A stretch of DNA of 32,526 nt from Myxococcota bacterium (GTDB lineage: Bacteria; Myxococcota_A; Polyangia; Fen-1088): NCBI GenBank assembly GCA_025934105.1, contig JAICYS010000034.1, forward strand, positions 1 through 32,526, given 5' to 3'. Within the stretch, counting starts at the first letter, position 1, and every line of letters starts with the position of its first letter. Position numbers and translations under genes: made by a program. Shown piece by piece: positions 17,547 through 23,858 of the stretch. The notes below the pieces were generated by a model. It made no database searches. It saw only the letters and a program-made list of their open reading frames with translations, and had not been told where the DNA came from.

Positions 17547-17582
17547 TTGACCGCATGAGAATATCTGTAATATAAAATAGGA
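17547..17582 (+). promoter_or_regulatory. AT-rich divergent promoter region
   Basis: TTGACC (17547-17552), an 18-bp spacer and TATAAA (17571-17576) form the best sigma-70-like promoter I see in the element, driving the gene at 17651. It lies in a strikingly AT-rich patch (about 17556-17590) within GC-rich DNA, between the leftward RHH-cyclase pair and the rightward recombinase operon. The RHH protein is a likely regulator. Confidence 0.5.
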
Positions 17583-17650
17583 CACATAACAAGAGCCGGC
17601 GACGCTACCAACGTCCCGGCCCCGGCCGACCCTGACGAAGGAGGATCGAC

Positions 17651-18154
17651 ATGACCAACGTAACCGCCTCGAAGACGAGCCCCAATTTCCGCCCGACCGG
17701 CTGCCCGTGCGGGTGGGGCCGGCACTGCCGCTGCCTGACCGCCTATGGCGCGGAACTTCGGCTTCCTGAACTGGTCCGCGAGCTGCTGGACAGCGGATCC
17801 GACCTGCGCCGCCGGCGGAGCGCTCACGCGGCCCTGCGGCAGTTCATGGAGCTGCACGAGCAGCGCGCGCGGGACAAGGTGGCGATCGCCGAGTTGTATC
17901 GGATGCTCCCGCGGCTCAAGGACGTCGAGCTGGTCCGACGCATCACCTGCGAGGACTACAGCGCGCCGCTGACCGACGAGGAGCTCGCCCAACGGACGCG
18001 CACCCCGGTGGAGCACGTTCGCGACCTTCGGGCGCGCGTCGTCGCCGCGTACGAGGGGCGGCCGCTGCCGGTGCCGGTGTCCTGGATCGAGAAGGCGAAG
18101 GAGCGGCGCCGCGCGGTGGCTAGCGGCCGGCGAGCGAGCCGGAGGGCGGCGTGA
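17651..18154 (+). CDS. Unknown protein with Cys-rich N-terminus, 167 aa
   Basis: ATG 17651 with a strong GAAGGAGGA ribosome site. Residues 18-30 hold four Cys and a His (CPCGWGRHCRC), which could bind a metal. A helical, Arg-rich body follows, with EELAQRTRTPVEHVRDLRAR near residue 120 possibly a helix-turn-helix. It is the first gene of the run leading to the recombinases and overlaps the next gene. No family recognised; a DNA-binding control function is possible. Confidence 0.6.
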   Translation: MTNVTASKTSPNFRPTGCPCGWGRHCRCLTAYGAELRLPELVRELLDSGSDLRRRRSAHAALRQFMELHEQRARDKVAIAELYRMLPRLKDVELVRRITCEDYSAPLTDEELAQRTRTPVEHVRDLRARVVAAYEGRPLPVPVSWIEKAKERRRAVASGRRASRRAA

Positions 18155-18447
18155 TGACCGGGGCCGCTAACTGCAGCGGGTGCGGGCGGGTCGCGAGCGG
18201 GTGCCTCGGCCTGACCGATGGATGCCGGTACCGCATCCTCCTCGCGGCCGCTCGCCGGCTGCTGGTGGACGGCGCTGACCCGGAAAAGGGGAACGGGACA
18301 CGGGCGCGCCATCGCGCGGAAGCGCGGAAGCGGATGCGGGCGATCCTCGACGCGGCGGATCCAGCCGGCCCGGCCGCACGTGCACGCCAGGCGTGGCCGA
18401 CGTGGGCGCGAGCTGTGGACGCGGCCGTCGAGGGGAGGGCCGCCTGA
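18154..18447 (+). CDS. Unknown Cys-containing protein, 97 aa
   Basis: The ATG at 18154 shares one base with the upstream stop. The N-terminus has CSGCGRVASGC and another Cys at about 24, a possible zinc-binding knuckle, then LLAAARRLLVDG and an Arg/Ala-rich helical tail. No family recognised. Its stop shares one base with the ATG of the next gene, so the run from 17651 to the integrases is translationally linked. Confidence 0.5.
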   Translation: MTGAANCSGCGRVASGCLGLTDGCRYRILLAAARRLLVDGADPEKGNGTRARHRAEARKRMRAILDAADPAGPAARARQAWPTWARAVDAAVEGRAA

Positions 18448-18671
18448 TGCAACCTGCCGGCCTCAAGACGTCGGAATTGCTGCGTAGCGCAGCGTCGCGA
18501 CTGGACGTAGGTTCCGTCGCTGACCGCCTGGTCGCGTTCGAGTTGCGCGTGCGAGCGCGGTGGATCGAGGGCGCACGCCGTGATGAGGGCGTGTCGGAAG
18601 AGCGCCGACGCGGGATCGCAGCGATCGAGGACGTCGAAGTCGCACCGGCGCCGGCCAGGAGGGGCGCGTGA
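18447..18671 (+). CDS. Unknown small protein upstream of recombinase, 74 aa
   Basis: Begins with MQPAGLKTSELLRSAASRLD and is helical, with a basic centre. ATG 18447 shares one base with the preceding stop and has GGGAGGG upstream. Its stop overlaps the recombinase start. It could be an accessory factor for recombination, but no family is recognised. Confidence 0.5.
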   Translation: MQPAGLKTSELLRSAASRLDVGSVADRLVAFELRVRARWIEGARRDEGVSEERRRGIAAIEDVEVAPAPARRGA

Positions 18672-19765
18672 TGTCGGCTGCGGCATTCGAGTCGCTCACT
18701 CCGCAGCAGGCGCGGACCATCCTGGCGGCACTTGCCGCTGCTGCGGCCGAGCCGGCCAACGCATTCACCTGGCGCGAGATGTGGGACGCCTACGCGCGCG
18801 CCGAGATCGGCAAGTTGGAGGCTCCGCTGACCCAGCGGGCGATGGGTGGGCACGTTGTGCGACTGCTCGGCGACCGGCGGGTCATGGAAACGACGTCGGC
18901 GGTGGTTCGAGACTACCGGGCGAAGCGCCGGGCCGACGTAATCCGCGGCGGCTGCCGCGGCGCCGGCGGCCACCCGTCGGAGAAGACGATCAATAACGAG
19001 GTCATCCTGCTGCTTCGGCTCACGAGGTGGGCCGCTCGCCAGCAGCCGGCGCTCATTCCTGTCGACCCGCTCGCATCCATCAACCGCGCGGACGTTCTGG
19101 TCCCGGTGAACAATGTCCGGCTGAACGTTGTCGAGGACGTTCCAACCAAGCCGCTCTCGCTTTCGACCCTGCTGGCGAGCGCTGCCCCGCTGGATAGGGC
19201 GATGGTGCTGGTCGCGCACAGCTCCGGGATTCGGCGGCGCGAAATGGCTTTGCTGCAGATGGACTGGATCGACCGGCGCGAGCGGTTGATCGACATCCCG
19301 CCGGGACTCTCAAAGGGACAAAGGGACAGAAAGCGTGGCCGGACGACCGTGATCAGCAAGGACGCGATCGAAGCGATCGGCATCTACCGGGCGACCCTCC
19401 CCGCCCGCGCCCAGACTGCGGCCTGGGTGTTCGTGAACGCCCGCCGTCGCATTCCCCGCCCGTTGTGCCCGGACTTCTTCACGCACCGCTTTCGGGTCTT
19501 GCAGAAGAGCGTAGGCGTCGATGGCCCCAGCGGGCCGACGTGGCTGCACGATCTGCGGCGCAGCTTCATCACGCTGGCGCGCCGCCGAGGCACGGACGCT
19601 GTCGCAGTCATGAAGCTGGCCGGTCATACGACGCTCGACAGCCAGGAGCGATATCACGTCGAATCGCGCGAGGAGACCCTCGGAATTCGCGATCGCATGG
19701 AGCGGGCGCGCGCGGCCGACCTGCAAGGCCTTCGGTACACGGTCGAACGCCCGGAGGTGGCGTGA
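18671..19765 (+). CDS. Tyrosine recombinase (first of a tandem pair)
   Basis: 364 residues. The catalytic C-terminal domain has Arg188 (SSGIRRREMALL), then His293 and Arg296 (LHDLRRSFITLA), His319 (LAGHTT) and the nucleophile Tyr328 (ERYH), the full set for a tyrosine recombinase. The N-terminal core-binding domain includes a helical AA-rich start. ATG 18671 is favoured over GTG 18668 because the AGGAGGGG ribosome site is then at 7 bp. It lies one small gene away from a second, different tyrosine recombinase; which of the two integrates the element is not shown, but this one is the more distant from attR. Confidence 0.9.
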   Translation: MSAAAFESLTPQQARTILAALAAAAAEPANAFTWREMWDAYARAEIGKLEAPLTQRAMGGHVVRLLGDRRVMETTSAVVRDYRAKRRADVIRGGCRGAGGHPSEKTINNEVILLLRLTRWAARQQPALIPVDPLASINRADVLVPVNNVRLNVVEDVPTKPLSLSTLLASAAPLDRAMVLVAHSSGIRRREMALLQMDWIDRRERLIDIPPGLSKGQRDRKRGRTTVISKDAIEAIGIYRATLPARAQTAAWVFVNARRRIPRPLCPDFFTHRFRVLQKSVGVDGPSGPTWLHDLRRSFITLARRRGTDAVAVMKLAGHTTLDSQERYHVESREETLGIRDRMERARAADLQGLRYTVERPEVA

Positions 19766-19950
19766 TGGCACGCAAGCAGCCGGTCAAGGTGAGCGACTTC
19801 CGCATCGAGGGGAAGCGGATCGTCATCAAGGACACGAAGCGGCGCCTCTGGGAGCGCCACGACGACATGCCGATCGGCACGTGGGGAACGATCGTTCTGC
19901 CCGTCGAGCCGGAGGACCGGCCGCGACGTCCGGCAAAGGGAGGGAAGTAG
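19765..19950 (+). CDS. Small basic protein between the recombinases, 61 aa
   Basis: ATG 19765 shares one base with the first recombinase stop and has a GGAGGTGG ribosome site. The sequence KVSDFRIEGKRIVIKDTKRR then LWERHDDMPIGTWGTIVLPV is basic and strand-rich. It ends two bases before the integrase start. Its size, charge and position between two recombinases fit an excisionase or accessory factor, but no family match is recognised. Confidence 0.5.
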   Translation: MARKQPVKVSDFRIEGKRIVIKDTKRRLWERHDDMPIGTWGTIVLPVEPEDRPRRPAKGGK

Positions 19951-19952
19951 CG

Positions 19953-21197
19953 ATGGCGAGACGACGAAGGAAGCGGTCAGGCGGCTCTGGGTCGATCTGG
20001 ACGAAGGCCGGCAATACCTGGATCCAGTGGCGCGAAAACGGCCGGCGCTGCAGCCGGAAGTTTCCCGGTGTCGACATCAAGACGCGCGAGGCGGCGGAAC
20101 TGGCGCTGCGGAAGATCACGCTCAACATCGCGCGCGGAAAGGCAGGCCTAGAAGGCGAGCAAGACGGTGCGCCGGTGCTGTCCGAGCTCGCGAAGACGTG
20201 GCTGGCTCGCCGGCAGCATACGCACCGCAGCTGGCGCGACGATCAGAACCGCTGGAACAAGCACCTCAAGCCGGTCGTCGGCCACCTGCATCCGCCAGAG
20301 GTGAACCAGGCGACGATTCGACGGATCGTCGAGGCGAAGCTTGTCGAGGGCCTGAGCCCGCAGACGGTCGGCAACGTCGTCCGCGTGCTCTCGACGTTCT
20401 ACACGGACCTGATCGAGCAGGGCTTCGCCGCAGCGAACCCGGCCCGGGGGCTTCCGCGCTCGACGCGCCGGCTGATCAAGAGCACGCACGACCCGCGGCA
20501 GACGCCGTTCATCGACAAGCACGTCGACATCGGCCGGGTGTACGCGAAGCTCGGACAGCCCTTCGCGACGATGTTCGCGGTCGGCGCGCTGGCCGGTCTT
20601 CGGCCCGGCGAGATCATCGGACTGCAGTGGGGTGACGTCGACGTCGCCGCGCGCCGCATCCTGGTTCAGCGTCAGGTCCGCCATGGCAAGGTCGGGCCGA
20701 CCAAGAGCGGCAAGCCTCGCCTGGTCCCGATCATCGAGCCCCTGGCGAAGATCCTGGCGGAATGGAAGCTGGCGACCGGCGGCGAAGGCCAGCTCTTCCG
20801 ACCGCTGAACAACCGGGGCCCGAGCCGATTCATGGCCCCCGAGTCGATGATCACGAAACTCCGCGAGGCGTTCGAAGCATGCGGTCTTCCGAAAACCTGG
20901 ACCTGGTACAACGCCAGCCGCCACACGTACGCCGCCCAGCACGTCATGGGCGGCGGGTCGCTGGCCACGCTGCGCGAGATCCTCGGTCACAGTAGCGTCA
21001 CGGTCACCGAGCGTTACGCGCACCTCCGGCCGGACCTGTTCCGCCCCGAGGATCTGATCAAGCTGTCGGTCCCGATGTCTCGCGACGGCGGCACGGTCCA
21101 CGACCTGGCGGCGGCACGCGAGGAACGCGTGGCCGGTGGCAACCCCGTGGCAACCGAAGGGACTGGCGCTCCGTTGCGATCGGAGGTAACTAGCTGA
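19953..21197 (+). CDS. int: Phage integrase (tyrosine recombinase) next to attR
   Basis: 414 residues. The N-terminal SAM-like/arm-binding part begins RSGGSGSIWTKAGNTWIQWR, followed by the core-binding domain (about 70-170) and the catalytic domain with Arg217 (AGLRPGEIIGLQW), Lys251/Lys254 (PTKSGKPRLVPI), Arg323 in WYNASRHTYAAQH, His346 (LGHSS) and Tyr355 (TERYAHL). Asn320 stands where many integrases have the box II His, a variation known in some phage integrases. ATG 19953 follows the previous stop by two bases. The gene ends 13 bp before the tRNA, and its last codons contain the right-hand TGGCAACC pair, so the end of int is also part of attP. It is the likely integrase. Confidence 0.95.
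   Translation: MARRRRKRSGGSGSIWTKAGNTWIQWRENGRRCSRKFPGVDIKTREAAELALRKITLNIARGKAGLEGEQDGAPVLSELAKTWLARRQHTHRSWRDDQNRWNKHLKPVVGHLHPPEVNQATIRRIVEAKLVEGLSPQTVGNVVRVLSTFYTDLIEQGFAAANPARGLPRSTRRLIKSTHDPRQTPFIDKHVDIGRVYAKLGQPFATMFAVGALAGLRPGEIIGLQWGDVDVAARRILVQRQVRHGKVGPTKSGKPRLVPIIEPLAKILAEWKLATGGEGQLFRPLNNRGPSRFMAPESMITKLREAFEACGLPKTWTWYNASRHTYAAQHVMGGGSLATLREILGHSSVTVTERYAHLRPDLFRPEDLIKLSVPMSRDGGTVHDLAAAREERVAGGNPVATEGTGAPLRSEVTS
21137..21155 (+). promoter_or_regulatory. Paired TGGCAACC sites, candidate right integrase arm sites
   Basis: TGGCAACC at 21137-21144 and 21148-21155 with an 11-bp period, 49 bp before the attR core and inside the last codons of int. It matches the pair near attL in sequence, period and orientation. 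In the circular element, the two pairs would flank the core on either side, as arm-type sites do. Confidence 0.6.
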
Positions 21198-21204
21198 TTC
21201 TGTT

Positions 21205-21249
21205 AGTCCCGGAGGAGTGGCCGAGTGGTCGAAGGCGACGGTCTTGAAA
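21205..21249 (+). repeat. attR: 45-bp core at the 5' end of tRNA-Ser
   Basis: Identical to 3848-3892. The repeat covers tRNA-Ser bases 1-39 and 6 bases upstream; the 3' half of the tRNA beyond it is host DNA. The core ends exactly at the last anticodon-loop base, a common crossover place for integrases that use tRNA genes. Confidence 0.93.
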
Positions 21250-21293
21250 ACCGTAGCGCGAAAGCGCCGGGGGTTCGAATCCCTCCTCCTCCT
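21211..21293 (+). tRNA. tRNA-Ser(UGA), rebuilt by the integrated element
   Basis: A complete class II tRNA: acceptor GGAGGAG/CTCCTCC, D-arm, anticodon stem ACGGT/ACCGT with loop CTTGAAA (anticodon TGA at 21245-21247), a short variable arm GCGC-GAAA-GCGC and the T-arm GGGGG-TTCGAAT-CCCTC. The 5' half comes from the element and the 3' half from the host. The base after the acceptor is T, although tRNA-Ser usually has G there (compare tRNA-Ser(GCU) in this window), and no CCA is encoded. Its promoter side is now the end of the integrase gene. Confidence 0.93.
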
Positions 21294-21554
21294 CTTCGAG
21301 ACGGGCGCGGCGGCGATTTGGCGATTGCCGTCCGCCGAAAGGCCGGCGCGACGATTGCCCCGATCGCGCGGCCGGCGCTGTTCTTTTGCGCGACCCGAAC
21401 GATCGCCCTCATCCGGCGCGTGCGGCGGCTGGCGGCGGGCCCGCCGGTCGACTTTGACGGCCAAAATTGACAGCTATCCAGGAGATTCCGGCATTCATAT
21501 TATCCACGCCGCCGAACGGCTGTTTCCGTCCTGAAGCCGCAGGGGTGTCCCGAG

Positions 21555-22295
21555 ATGAACCGCGCTTTTCTGATCGCGTCGTTGGCCGTGGTGTTGGCGG
21601 CGTCGGCTGGGGCCTGCCAGGGGCCCGACGAGTACTTCCGCTCGCCCGGACAGGTCGGCGACACCGGCGGTGACATCGGCCCCGGCGGCTCACCCTCGTC
21701 CTCGACGGGCGGTTCCAGTCCGGGCAGTGGTGGGCGCGCGACGGGCGCCGGCGGCGTCATCGCCACCGGCGGCTTCACCGGCACCGGCGGCCGCTTCTTC
21801 ACGGGCGCGGCGGGCGCGCACGGGGCGGGCGGCACGGTCGGAACGGGCGGAGTTCACGTCACCGGCGCCGGCGGCAGCAGCGGCTTCGCGGGCCACTCGG
21901 GCACCGGCGGATTCACCGGCGCGGGCGGCCGACCCAACTTCACGGGCGCCGCGGGACGGACCGGCACCAGCGCGACGGGCGGGCGATTCGGGACCACCGG
22001 GGTCGCGGGACGGACGGGCGCCGCCGGCGCGCACGGCGGCGGCGGCGCGGGCGGCGCGGCCAACTGCCTGCAGGCCATTCAGCAGATGGACTACACGTAT
22101 CCGGGGGCGGCCCCGTGCAGCATGTGCAAGGACAACACGGCGGACATCTCGACGAAGTGCACGTCGATGATCGACTGCATGGCGAAGAGCTATCCCTGCA
22201 CCGGCAACTGCGAGACCAACTGCCTCAACACGGCCGGGGGCAGCGGCGTGCTCGCGGCGTGCGTCGACGCGTTGGTCGGCGCGGCTTGCCCGTAG
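21555..22295 (+). CDS. Gly/Thr-rich lipoprotein with Cys-rich C-terminus
   Basis: 246 residues. The signal peptide MNRAFLIASLAVVLAASAGA is followed by the lipobox Cys at residue 21 (AGAC), so this is probably an outer-membrane lipoprotein. Residues about 40-170 are low-complexity Gly/Thr/Ala/Ser repeats (GTGG, GAGG), the style typical of Myxococcota secreted proteins. The last 75 residues hold twelve Cys (CLQAIQ, CSMCKD, CETNCL and others), likely disulfide-bonded. The function is unknown. It is the first host gene after the element, 261 bp after the tRNA; I see no clear promoter in that gap. Confidence 0.8.
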   Translation: MNRAFLIASLAVVLAASAGACQGPDEYFRSPGQVGDTGGDIGPGGSPSSSTGGSSPGSGGRATGAGGVIATGGFTGTGGRFFTGAAGAHGAGGTVGTGGVHVTGAGGSSGFAGHSGTGGFTGAGGRPNFTGAAGRTGTSATGGRFGTTGVAGRTGAAGAHGGGGAGGAANCLQAIQQMDYTYPGAAPCSMCKDNTADISTKCTSMIDCMAKSYPCTGNCETNCLNTAGGSGVLAACVDALVGAACP

Positions 22296-22299
22296 TGCC

Positions 22300-23100
22300 G
22301 AGGGGCAGGGCGCGCCGCGGGGTGCGCCGGGTCGCGCCGGCGGGCGCGTCGACGCCGGCCTCGCCGCTTGCTCCCAGGGCCAGTCCGCGCCGCAGGTGAC
22401 GGGGGCCCCCGGGGCAGACGACCGGCGGCGCGACCGCCGCACGAGACCATGTTCCAGCCCCTCGGCGCCGGACAGACCGGCCGGACAGTGCACGACGCAG
22501 ATCGCGCTCGCCGGGCAGCTGGTGTGGAACGGCGAGGCGGTGCAGGTGTCGGCGCACGCGCCGTGGCTGTCCTTGGCGCACGCGCCGTGGCTGTCCTTGG
22601 CGCACGTGCCGTGGCTGTCCTTGGCGCACGTGCCGTGGCTGTCCTTGGCGCACGTGCCGTGGCTGTCCTTGGCGCACGTGCCGTGGCCGTCCTTGGCGCA
22701 CGCGCCGTGGCTGTCCTCGGCCGGCACAGGTGCCGTGGCTGTCCTCGGGGCACGTGCCGTGGCTGTCCTCGGGGCACGTGCCGTGGCTGTCCTTGGCGCA
22801 CGTGCGGTGGTTGTCCTCAGCGTACGTGCAGTGGCCGTCGGCGCAGCCGCCGTTGCAGGTGGTGTGCGGGTTGCAGATCAGGTCTGGCAGGGGGCGCGCC
22901 AGGCGAAGCTGCAATGACCGCCGCTGCCGCAGGTAGAAGTCCCGTTGGCGCGGACCGCCTGGCCGGTCGGTCGTCGCCGTCAGAAGCGGCGTGACAGGGG
23001 GGCCGCTGCGACCCAGCTCGCAGCGCGCGCCGGGGGAGGAGCCGCATCCGCGTCGTCACAACCGCCGGACCCGCCGCGGCCGGCGGCCGCGACCGAGCAG
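22300..23100 (-). pseudogene. Decayed Cys-rich repeat protein gene
   Basis: Read leftward, pieces of a Cys-rich secreted protein lie in different frames: TSTCGSGGHCSFAWRAPCQ, then DLICNPHTTCNGGCADGHC, then a run of CAKDSHGT repeats, then CTASPFHTSCPASAICVVHC, then VSCGG and VTCGADWPW. At least two frame changes are needed to join them, one at the 28-bp repeat unit (22719-22746). The Cys pattern resembles other Myxococcota secreted proteins, so a broken gene is more likely than non-coding DNA, but sequencing error in the repeats could mimic this. No intact gene was found in 22296-23119. Confidence 0.55.
22551..22842 (-). repeat. 24-bp tandem repeat, about 12 units
   Basis: On the minus strand it encodes an eight-residue unit, DSHGTCAK, with one Cys each. 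Units 1-7 (22551-22718) are 24 bp; unit 8 is 28 bp (22719-22746), shifting the frame; units 9-12 run to 22842 with increasing divergence. Units differ by a few bases, mostly at third codon positions, consistent with past selection as protein. Confidence 0.85.
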
Positions 23101-23119
23101 AACGTGCCGCGGATGCCGA

Positions 23120-23521
23120 TCAGTCGGAATAACCGAACGAAGCGATCGTGAACTGGCAAGGATAGCCGTCGCTGTTGTAGCAACTCACCGCCAGGTCGTA
23201 GGTGCCCGCGGGCAGCGAACCGGTGTTGCCCGACAGGGTGCCGTACCAGCTCGTGGATCCGATCGAGCCGAACCCGCTCGACCCGTCGCAGGCGGCGTCC
23301 GCGGAGACGACCGAGGCGTCCATGTCGTCGTATCGAACGTCGGTGATGTCGAAGAAGACCTCAGCGCCGTCGGGAATCTGCGCGCCGTACTGAACGCAGT
23401 CGGGGCTGCCGACCGCGACGCTGGCCGGCACGTTCACGGCCCAATCGACCTCGTGGCGGCTGCTGCCGCCGCAGCCGATCAGACCCACGAGGAGCACAGC
23501 ACCGAGCCACATCCGATTCAT
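23120..23521 (-). CDS. Small lipoprotein, unknown function
   Basis: 133 residues. ATG 23521 has the ribosome site GGAGGT at 4 bp; an upstream GTG (23527) lies in the ribosome site itself. The signal MNRMWLGAVLLVGLIG is followed by the lipobox CGG, so it is exported and lipid-anchored. The mature part is acidic and strand-rich with five further Cys (DCVQYG, ACDGSS, SCYN, PC), ending FTIASFGYSD. Its beta-rich pattern with GTYDLAVSCYNSDG suggests a small sandwich domain. No family recognised. Confidence 0.75.
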   Translation of the reverse strand: MNRMWLGAVLLVGLIGCGGSSRHEVDWAVNVPASVAVGSPDCVQYGAQIPDGAEVFFDITDVRYDDMDASVVSADAACDGSSGFGSIGSTSWYGTLSGNTGSLPAGTYDLAVSCYNSDGYPCQFTIASFGYSD

Positions 23522-23559
23522 GTCCACCTCCGATACTCGACAGTGTAGTGACCGCGCCG

Positions 23560-23650
23560 CGGAGAGGGAGGGATTCGAACCCTCGATACAGCTTTTGGGC
23601 CGTATAACGGTTTAGCAAACCGCCGCCTTCGGCCTCTCGGCCACCTCTCC
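23560..23650 (-). tRNA. tRNA-Ser(GCU)
   Basis: Read leftward from 23650: acceptor GGAGAGG pairing CCTCTCC, D-arm, anticodon loop TTGCTAA within GGTTTGCTAAACC (anticodon GCT), a long variable arm typical of tRNA-Ser, the T-arm with TTCGAAT and discriminator G. Class II, about 91 nt, no encoded CCA. Confidence 0.95.
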
Positions 23651-23771
23651 AGGTGCCGTACGAGACGGCAGGGGCAACATAGAGGAACAGCGGCGAGCGC
23701 GCAAGTCGCCTCCGCGCATGATGATGCTTGACGTCCGCCGACGCGCGCGGCATACGTGTCGTCCAAAACAC

Positions 23772-23845
23772 GCGGCTGTAGCTCATCTGGATAGAGCACC
23801 GGCCTACGAAGCCGGGGGTAGCAAGTTCGAATCTTGCCAGCCGCA
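23772..23845 (+). tRNA. tRNA-Arg(ACG)
   Basis: Acceptor GCGGCTG/CAGCCGC, D-arm with AGCTCATCTGGATAGAGC, anticodon arm CCGGC-CTACGAA-GCCGG (anticodon ACG), T-arm GCAAG-TTCGAAT-CTTGC, discriminator A. 74 nt, no encoded CCA. Confidence 0.96.
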
Positions 23846-23858
23846 CCGACCGCGCGAT

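Larger units (their letters stand above)
3848..21249. mobile_element. Integrated phage-like element in tRNA-Ser(UGA), about 17.4 kb
   Basis: The element is bounded by identical 45-bp repeats (3848-3892 and 21205-21249). One copy plus interior is 17,357 bp. It encodes two tyrosine recombinases at the right end, primase-helicase, SSB, large terminase, a tape-measure-like protein, a DUF2612-like protein, several HTH regulators, a HigBA toxin-antitoxin pair and a nucleotide cyclase. Nearly all genes run rightward with 1-4 bp overlaps; only the cyclase pair is leftward. Portal, major capsid, protease and lysis genes were looked for and not seen, although unknown proteins of up to 298 residues leave some room for divergent ones. 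It is best described as a defective prophage or phage satellite. Confidence 0.9.

Noticed and set aside
16072-17550. A 492-codon rightward frame opposite the cyclase
   Set aside because: It is a GC-bias shadow; the leftward frame has the cyclase metal motifs and the RHH gene.
16387-18154. A complete Pycsar operon
   Set aside because: No cNMP-binding, TIR or transmembrane effector beside the cyclase on either strand; reported only as Pycsar-like.
17651-18671. Holin/endolysin genes in the small genes near the integrases
   Set aside because: None has membrane helices or a muramidase/amidase motif; the Cys-rich N-termini point to nucleic acid or metal binding.
22551-22842. CRISPR array
   Set aside because: Units are contiguous 24-bp tandem repeats with no unique spacers, and no cas genes are present.
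22396-22917. A rightward protein over the 24-bp repeats (SLAHAPWL units)
   Set aside because: The opposite strand gives Cys-rich fragments of known style on both sides of the repeat; the rightward frame has no start signal or flanking domain.
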